Below, in pieces: positions 48,741 through 60,000 of a stretch of 60,000 nucleotides of DNA; the first letter of the stretch is position 1; the number at the start of each line of letters is the position of its first letter. The notes below the pieces were generated by a model, which ran no database searches, was not told where the DNA came from, and worked only from the letters and a program-made list of their open reading frames with translations. Position numbers and translations under genes: made by a program. Origin of the DNA: Nymphaea colorata (lineage: Eukaryota > Streptophyta > Magnoliopsida > Nymphaeales > Nymphaeaceae); the NCBI RefSeq assembly GCF_008831285.2, contig NC_045142.1:25683876-25743875 (forward strand), written 5' to 3'.

Positions 48741-49640
48741 TAAACTTGAGAAGTAGATTGACATGAGTGATGCTTCTTGCTGGGACATCAAACCAGCTGC
48801 CAGAAGATTGACGTGGTGCCAATACCGATATTGACAACACTGGTCCATGCTGACGGCGTTATGCCGCGAAATCTACTTGATGTGAACACTGATTGGATGT
48901 GTGTGTGTGTGCAAAGTTATATTTTGTAAATAAAAATATGGTACATGCTTTTTTGTTTGAAAACTTGCATGACATAACAACGTAACCGCATTAAATCAAA
49001 CTGTCCCGACAAAAAAAAAAAAAAGAAGATTCACATGTAAAAGAATTCAATTCAACCCTTCTCCTTAGAAACACTAAATACGTCCATGTATTGCTTAAAG
49101 CAGTCATCTAGATCTCGAGAAAGTTGAATTTCTTGGTAGAAAAGAGATGAGGTCATGAAGTAATTCAGGGGGAAACGTTGATCTGAATCAGTATGGAACC
49201 AGTGGCAGAACTCATTAGGATGCACTTTTCTTGCCGAAGAAAATAACTTTTTCTTCCCCAAAGAACCAACTACCATCTGTATCATGCACAGCCTTTTCTC
49301 AGATATGAACTAATCAAACTCCTCAATAATGTGGTGGCCTCTGTCCTTCATATGTCCCACTCAAGAGGATTTGACTGCTTGATTTGATGAGTAATGAGGT
49401 GTGCGATACAACCTAGACAGAGCTTCACGTAAATAGTGAGTTTGGGTTGACTGCAGTAAATGAGTGACAGAGAGAGGGGGACCTAATGATTATCTTATAA
49501 ATCTTTTTCATTAATCTCATTTTCCATCAATAGATTTGTTTTACAAAAATAAGCAATACATATGCATAATTATTAGATTCCTCCTCCCAATATCTCTCAC
49601 ACAGCCCGATGCATAGAGGATTTCAACCTCTCTCTTTCTC
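48741..49640. other. Spacer with an unidentified minus-strand frame
   Basis: A 77-codon minus frame at 49052-49285 (FCHWFHTDSDQRFPLNYFMT ...) has protein-like composition and may be a gene fragment, but I do not recognise it. The rest is AT-rich. Confidence 0.35.
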
Positions 49641-49642
49641 TC

Positions 49643-49648
<6 letters not shown>

Positions 49649-49705
<57 letters not shown>
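49649..49705. repeat. (AT)n microsatellite
   Basis: A pure AT run of about 56 bp after a CT-rich tract. Confidence 0.95.
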
Positions 49706-49710
<5 letters not shown>

Positions 49711-49919
49711 GGAGGGAGGATAAGTTTATTCTAACCCATTGATTTGATACCTTTGGCCATTATTTTCCTAGGCCTTATGGGGTGAGACATGAATCATGCT
49801 AAAGGTGTATTATCTCCACATTCATACCCTAATGCAGTCCTGAACCATGGAAGAAAGGCATAGGGGATATTGATGTCAATGTATTCTTTTACGATCGAAT
49901 ATTCAACCGAACCATTTCG

Positions 49920-55105
<5,186 letters not shown>

Positions 55106-56089
55106 GGGTGGTTTACTCGCTGTTCCATATTCTTGCTGGTTTTGCTTTAGGATATTGAATTCCCGAGTACCTTTCCTCATCAAGTTTTGTTTGTTTAAGT
55201 TTTCTCTCTGTGGGGCGAAAACCCTACAAGAGTGATATTCGAATGATCGTTTGAAGACTTCGACAAGATTTAATAGTTCGATTCTAGATCACCTTTGGTT
55301 TCGGTTTAGTGGATTTGTGATGTTCCATTCAGTTTTGTGAATGTGCCAAAAAGTCGCTGGCTTGGGGAGGCGCATACGGGGATTCAGATGGTTTGGATCT
55401 AACAGGGAAGATCTTCTTTTACTTGTCATTTGAATCCGGTTCCGGCTCAACCTGAATTTATGCAGCTGTCCAGGGATCGGAATTTTTTTGCATCTTTAAC
55501 ATGTTTCTTGCCCTGTAGGGATGGGTATGCATGTCCAGAATTTTATATCCGATGCTCTCTCCTTATCGGCCTGTCTCAATTTTAAACTTGCAAATGAGAC
55601 GGATTTGGCTTATGGCTTCTGCCATCTTGACTTTGTCGGATCCGATTCTGATTTCGCCTTTGATGGGCTCGGAATTATTGACTTCTAAAATTAAAATTCA
55701 TGAAATGGGAATCATGGTATCAATCAAGGAATTTTAATTTATGAATTATAGAGTCTTTTTTTAATTAGACTTTTAGGACTGTGTTTTTATTGTCGGGGGT
55801 GGAATTTTGATTCTAGAATTTATTTTTGTTTGTTACATTTTTTTAGGGCATATGCCATGCTGATTCTAATTCATCTATTCTGTAATTTTAATTCCTGTTT
55901 TACGAAGCACATTATTTGTAATTTTAGAATCCAAATTCAAGGCCGTCAAACTCAAGGTAGGTCAGACAGGAACACACCGTCTGATTTATGAGAGACGAGG
56001 GGGGATCGCCAGTTTTTATCTTAAGACTGTACGATCATTAATACACTGACAATCCCGTTGGAATATTTCTTATAGATTTCTGGATGAAC
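55106..56089. other. RPL18 3' flank and spacer
   Basis: It contains the presumed 3' untranslated region of RPL18, then AT-rich spacer. No gene is supported. Confidence 0.6.
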
Positions 56090-56353
56090 AAAGTTAAACA
56101 TCAAGCAAGGGGCATAGCGTAGCTGGTTGAGTTAAGGGTTTGTACTAAGGCAGGTCTCTAGTCCGATTCTCGTGGGCGCTATGTTCCTGTGTCTTAAGGT
56201 GGTAGGGCGCAACATTAAGCTGAAGGGTGCACCGTTGCTATCGCTGACATTGACGCAGTTCAGGACCCCTATTTCGGGGGAATGGGGGGCCTTCGGGCCT
56301 TTTTCGGGCGGTGGGATTTATACCCCTTGCTCACCCGAAAGTTAAACATCAAG
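56090..56353 (+). mobile_element. tRNA-derived SINE
   Basis: The body is 56106-56337 (232 bp), flanked by a 16-bp direct repeat AAAGTTAAACATCAAG at 56090-56105 and 56338-56353. The head has an A-box-like TAGCGTAGCTGGTTGAG and a B-box-like GGTCTCTAGTCCGATTCTCG about 40 bp later, the internal RNA polymerase III promoter of tRNA-derived SINEs. It is GC-rich, with a GGCCTTCGGGCC hairpin near its 3' end, and has no poly-A tail. The exact duplication implies a fairly recent insertion. Confidence 0.88.
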
Positions 56354-57335
56354 TGTCCTAATAACCTGGTGAGGATCACTTTTGTCACCTTATCAGAATC
56401 TTTTTTTTGCGATTGAGGCAAGAATAGGCCCTTCACCTGTGTAGAGACATGATTCGAGGCACTTTGGCAGCGAGACCATTATATAGCATTCTATAAATAT
56501 GTCTCAAAGATTAGGGCAGATTTATAAAATGTTGCATTTTAGCTCTAAGCATAATTTTTAGAGTAGCAAAAGCTGCCCTTGTAGGTCATAAACGATCGTT
56601 GAAGAGCATAGGCTGAACCGAATCCACACAGATAAATTTGGGTTCAGATCAGTTTGGTTGGAATGTTGGCAACGGCTTGTGCTGTCCAAAGTAATACGGC
56701 AATGCTCACTGCCTTCGAATATCGACCTCGAATCATTCTTGTCTGCCGCGGATTTGGTTCGAACCAGTGGACCATGATTTATATGCCTATAATTTCAAGC
56801 TGCATAAAATCAAACCATGATTGCTTACTTTTAGAGATGTTCAGGAATTGAGTTCGAGCCCAGCTGAGTCAGCTCGAACTCGGCTCATGTCCTACAGGGC
56901 CTCATTCAAGCTCAACTATTACGAGAAGTTTGACTTAGTTAAGCTCAATGTTGCTTTTCTTTTTCTTTTGATACAAGGTTCGACCATGAGTTTTGAACTA
57001 CAGACCTCTTGACGAGATTCAGACGGCGACCATTTGAGCCTAATGCATTTGTTTTGCATCCATGTGCTTACTCCAACCTACTTGAGCTTAAATGAGCTGA
57101 GCCTACACAGTTGAACCTCTCCACGTTTAATTAGGCAAGTTTACTTCAGGTTTGAACCCAACTACTTTAATTAGCGAGTCGAGCTCAAGCCGAGCTTATA
57201 GGAGTCGAGTTCCAGCCGATCAACTCATTATACAGATCTGCACATTCTGTACACACATTTTCCATCATGAATCATAAATAAAATTTTTAAGACGAAAAAA
57301 AAAACGAGAAGACTGGAAATTGTAGATGGTGATAG
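56354..57335. other. Spacer with AGCTCGA-rich repetitive stretch
   Basis: 56840-57230 repeats words such as GAGCTCGA and AGCTCAAGCCGAGC, like 35870-35990. This is common plant repeat DNA. No gene is supported. Confidence 0.45.
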
Positions 57336-57641
57336 ATGCCTAATGAGCCGTCGTTTTCGTCCGGTTTGGAGGCTGCGAATAGCAACAGCAAAGAGAGAAA
57401 GGTAGGTGGTGCACCCACTTTGATCTGCCTTCTTCAGTCTGTGCCGTATGCTTTGACACGCCTCTTCCTTCAATGGATAACTCATACGAGTAAATGGTCA
57501 ATGTTTCTTTCTTTTCTCCTCTTATTTTTCCGGCGAGAAAGGTGCCGGAGCTTTGATGTAGTGCAGAGGATTTTTAATGAATCAAATCGCCGAAGCCGCT
57601 GGTTTGATGAATCGGCGAAACTGATCTTAAAAAATAATTAA
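57336..57641 (+). other. Unassigned 101-codon frame
   Basis: It begins MPNEPSFSSGLEAANSNSKE and could be a first exon (AAAG|GTAGGT at about 57399), but the protein is unrecognised and nothing downstream extends it. It may be chance. Confidence 0.2.
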
Positions 57642-60000
57642 ATAAATGGGACATCTAAGGACGTTAAATAAAAACACAAAACTCTTAAAATATTTAAAAA
57701 ATAATCAAGAATTTAACATGACACCCTTGAAACTTTAAACTGAATTAGCACCCATAAAAATCCAACATCAAATACGTTTTGCCCCTCAAGATGTGTGTCA
57801 ACAAAGATGAAGAAAAAGAGGAAGTCAGACCTTCTTTTATGGCTGACTTCTTCCCTGTGCATTTACAGCAAAAAAACTGAGCGAAAATTTTCCGAACAAT
57901 TCACTTTGTTTGATTATGTACCACTCGTCACCCACTCAATACACTTTTTTTTTTAAAGATTATTGAAGGCCACAGAACTTAAGCTTGGTTAACTTTTGTG
58001 GTACAGAAATTTCAGAATTGTTATTTTAGCAGCTCACCTATTCTAACTTGTTTTCTTTATCCAAGACTCCAAGTAGATGTGCGGAAACTTGAGCGTGTAG
58101 TAACCCCGACTGCTTTCATAGCACGTTAAACTCTACCCACTACAGTACTCTTCCCCTTTTTTTCATTATGTTATCGTCGTTCTGCTTGGACTGTAGCGAG
58201 TGTATATATATATATATATACACACCATGTCGATGTAGATAATGACAAATCGATTTTAATTCAGGCTGCTTTCCTTGGATGTATCTTGATAGTCCTTGGA
58301 AAAGAAAAGCAATGAACCATGTTTTTCCCTTTATTAAAATAAAGATTCTTTGAAGTACACGGATTTACTTATGAAAATCCTGAGCTGCTGTTCCTTGACC
58401 TTTATAAAGATCTGTCTCTGCAACATCATTGACCAGTGAAACTAGGAATCTTATATATATCAATTATATGGAGTACATTTGCATGGTTCGTTCTTCTGTC
58501 ACAAAAAAAAAAGGTGAGATATCTTACGTATTTCAGTCATCATAATTGACATAATCCTAAACCGACATAAGCGTTGAAAGTAACAGTACTAGTTTGGTTA
58601 TAGGAACAACTTGTTACTGTTCCATAAATTTACCCAATTATCAAGGTAGGTTCATGGAATACTGTGAATCTACCACATTCATTGGGACAGATTCATGAGA
58701 TAATAACAAACTATTATTGTCGCTGGACAACTCCTAATGTATTTAGTTGAATCTGATCTGCTGACCCATGAAAAAGATATGATTTTTGGTCTAGCAAGTG
58801 GATTTACTCTTCAGCTTCTAGGGGTTGGAGAGGAAAATGGTTTCTTTCACCAGATGATAAGAGTTTCATGCAGATGACAGGAGAGGTGGAGAAGACACTG
58901 ATACTGGTTGATGGGTTGTGGGCCTATTTCCTAGTTGATTAATCATTATGCCTTACAGGATACCCTCCATGAATGTAGCAATCAATTCTGTGCAAACAGC
59001 ACATGCATGTAGACAGCCTGACCTTGCCAGCCTTGCCCATGTGCATTCTCATGTGCATAGATCTGAAGCAACCCACATCACCAATTGAAGAAAATTCTGA
59101 CAGTTTCTTTTTTTTTTTTCAATTTGGCTGTTTATTGTTTAAAATTGGTTGATAACTTTCAAGGCTGTTGCCATTAATCCATCTTTTTCTATTCTAAAGT
59201 GCTCCAAATTAATCAGTGACTTCAGATTTGTCAATAGACAATGGTTAATTGTGCAAAAAAGTGGAATTTTCTTGCAAGCGTAAATATGAAGGAACCACAA
59301 CAGAGCAGACAAATGTGTCAATTTCAAAGTTAATTTTTTCAGAAAAGCCAAGTTTTTTGTCAAGAACTATTTATATTGAATTGAAAATGTAACTTCTAAT
59401 TTACTGAGAAGTCGTAATTTCGCAGACAACCATCACGGAAAGGACCATTCTTGCAGCTGATTTTTGTTTCACTTTTTCCCTTTTCCTTCTTTAAAGAGAG
59501 AATGAATTTCTTTGCAGGTTGAAGAGCATAAAATGAGAAAATAAGATGCAGAGATGCTCTTATCTAGAATTTCATGGAGCCATGGGCATTGTCCATTCCG
59601 AAGTCAAAATAAAAGTGTTCCTGTTGAGGTTGGAGTTTGGTTTTTTTCAAGGGAAAAAAAACAAGAGATTTATAACATATTTTCTCCCCCCAAAATTGAA
59701 GATTAACTTTAACTCTGGGTATCTGGATTAGTAAAATACAGACATTTGTACTTCAGAATCGCCATGGTTGTACGGATGAACACGTGATGAGATTTTAAAA
59801 AGTTCAGGCATCATCGTTCCTGTCTTATTTCCAGCAAATGCTGTTGTTATTTTATTAATAAGGGAGAAATCTGTCTTTAAGGAGTAAAAACTCACTCAAA
59901 ATGTTGGATTAAAGGAAAGGGAAAAATTGAATCCATCGGAAAGTTAGAAAATTAACACGTTAATAGTCCATAAGATCGGTAATGAGTATGAAAAGAATCC
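57642..60000. other. AT-rich intergenic sequence
   Basis: I see no gene, RNA or complete transposon here. A TA microsatellite lies at 58203-58220. Confidence 0.5.

Overview
This is plant nuclear DNA. The genes have GT-AG introns, long AT-rich spacers and abundant CT, AT and CA microsatellites, and much of the window is transposon sequence. A TIR-NB resistance-type gene and three further TIR fragments point to a dicot or magnoliid-type angiosperm rather than a grass. The species cannot be named from the sequence.

Layout, left to right. 1-2107 is a copy of the region upstream of ribosomal protein gene RPL18, ending in a broken RPL18 5' end. 2108-2866 holds two TIR-domain fragments on the minus strand. 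2919-15485 is one complete LTR retrotransposon, read on the minus strand, with 3.6-kb LTRs, a 5-bp target duplication (GAGAT), a primer binding site, a polypurine tract and no visible pol. Its internal region carries a broken FHA-like reading frame and what looks like a captured exon of the replication gene SLD5. 15486-18450 is spacer with microsatellites.

18593-30901 is a FANCI homologue (Fanconi anaemia DNA-crosslink repair). All 13 coding exons can be reconstructed, but it has one frameshift and four in-frame stops, and exon 11 is split by a 3.4-kb hAT transposon (25124-28568). That transposon has an intact two-exon transposase gene, matching terminal inverted repeats and an 8-bp target duplication.

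32957-52000 is a mosaic of duplicated pieces: a half-length MATE transporter gene whose promoter lies in one arm of a large palindrome, a second MATE fragment, a second and a third copy of the RPL18 upstream region, another TIR fragment, a truncated TIR-NB gene (43646-45946) lacking the expected TIR catalytic glutamate, and a 5'-truncated LINE. 51983-55105 is an intact RPL18 gene with a telo-box promoter motif. A tRNA-derived SINE with a 16-bp target duplication sits at 56106-56337. The rest, to 60000, has no gene I can support.

The only gene here that looks fully functional as a host gene is RPL18. The hAT transposase is also intact. The rest of the window records repeated segmental duplication of a TIR-NB / MATE / RPL18 neighbourhood, decay of FANCI, and several independent transposon insertions.
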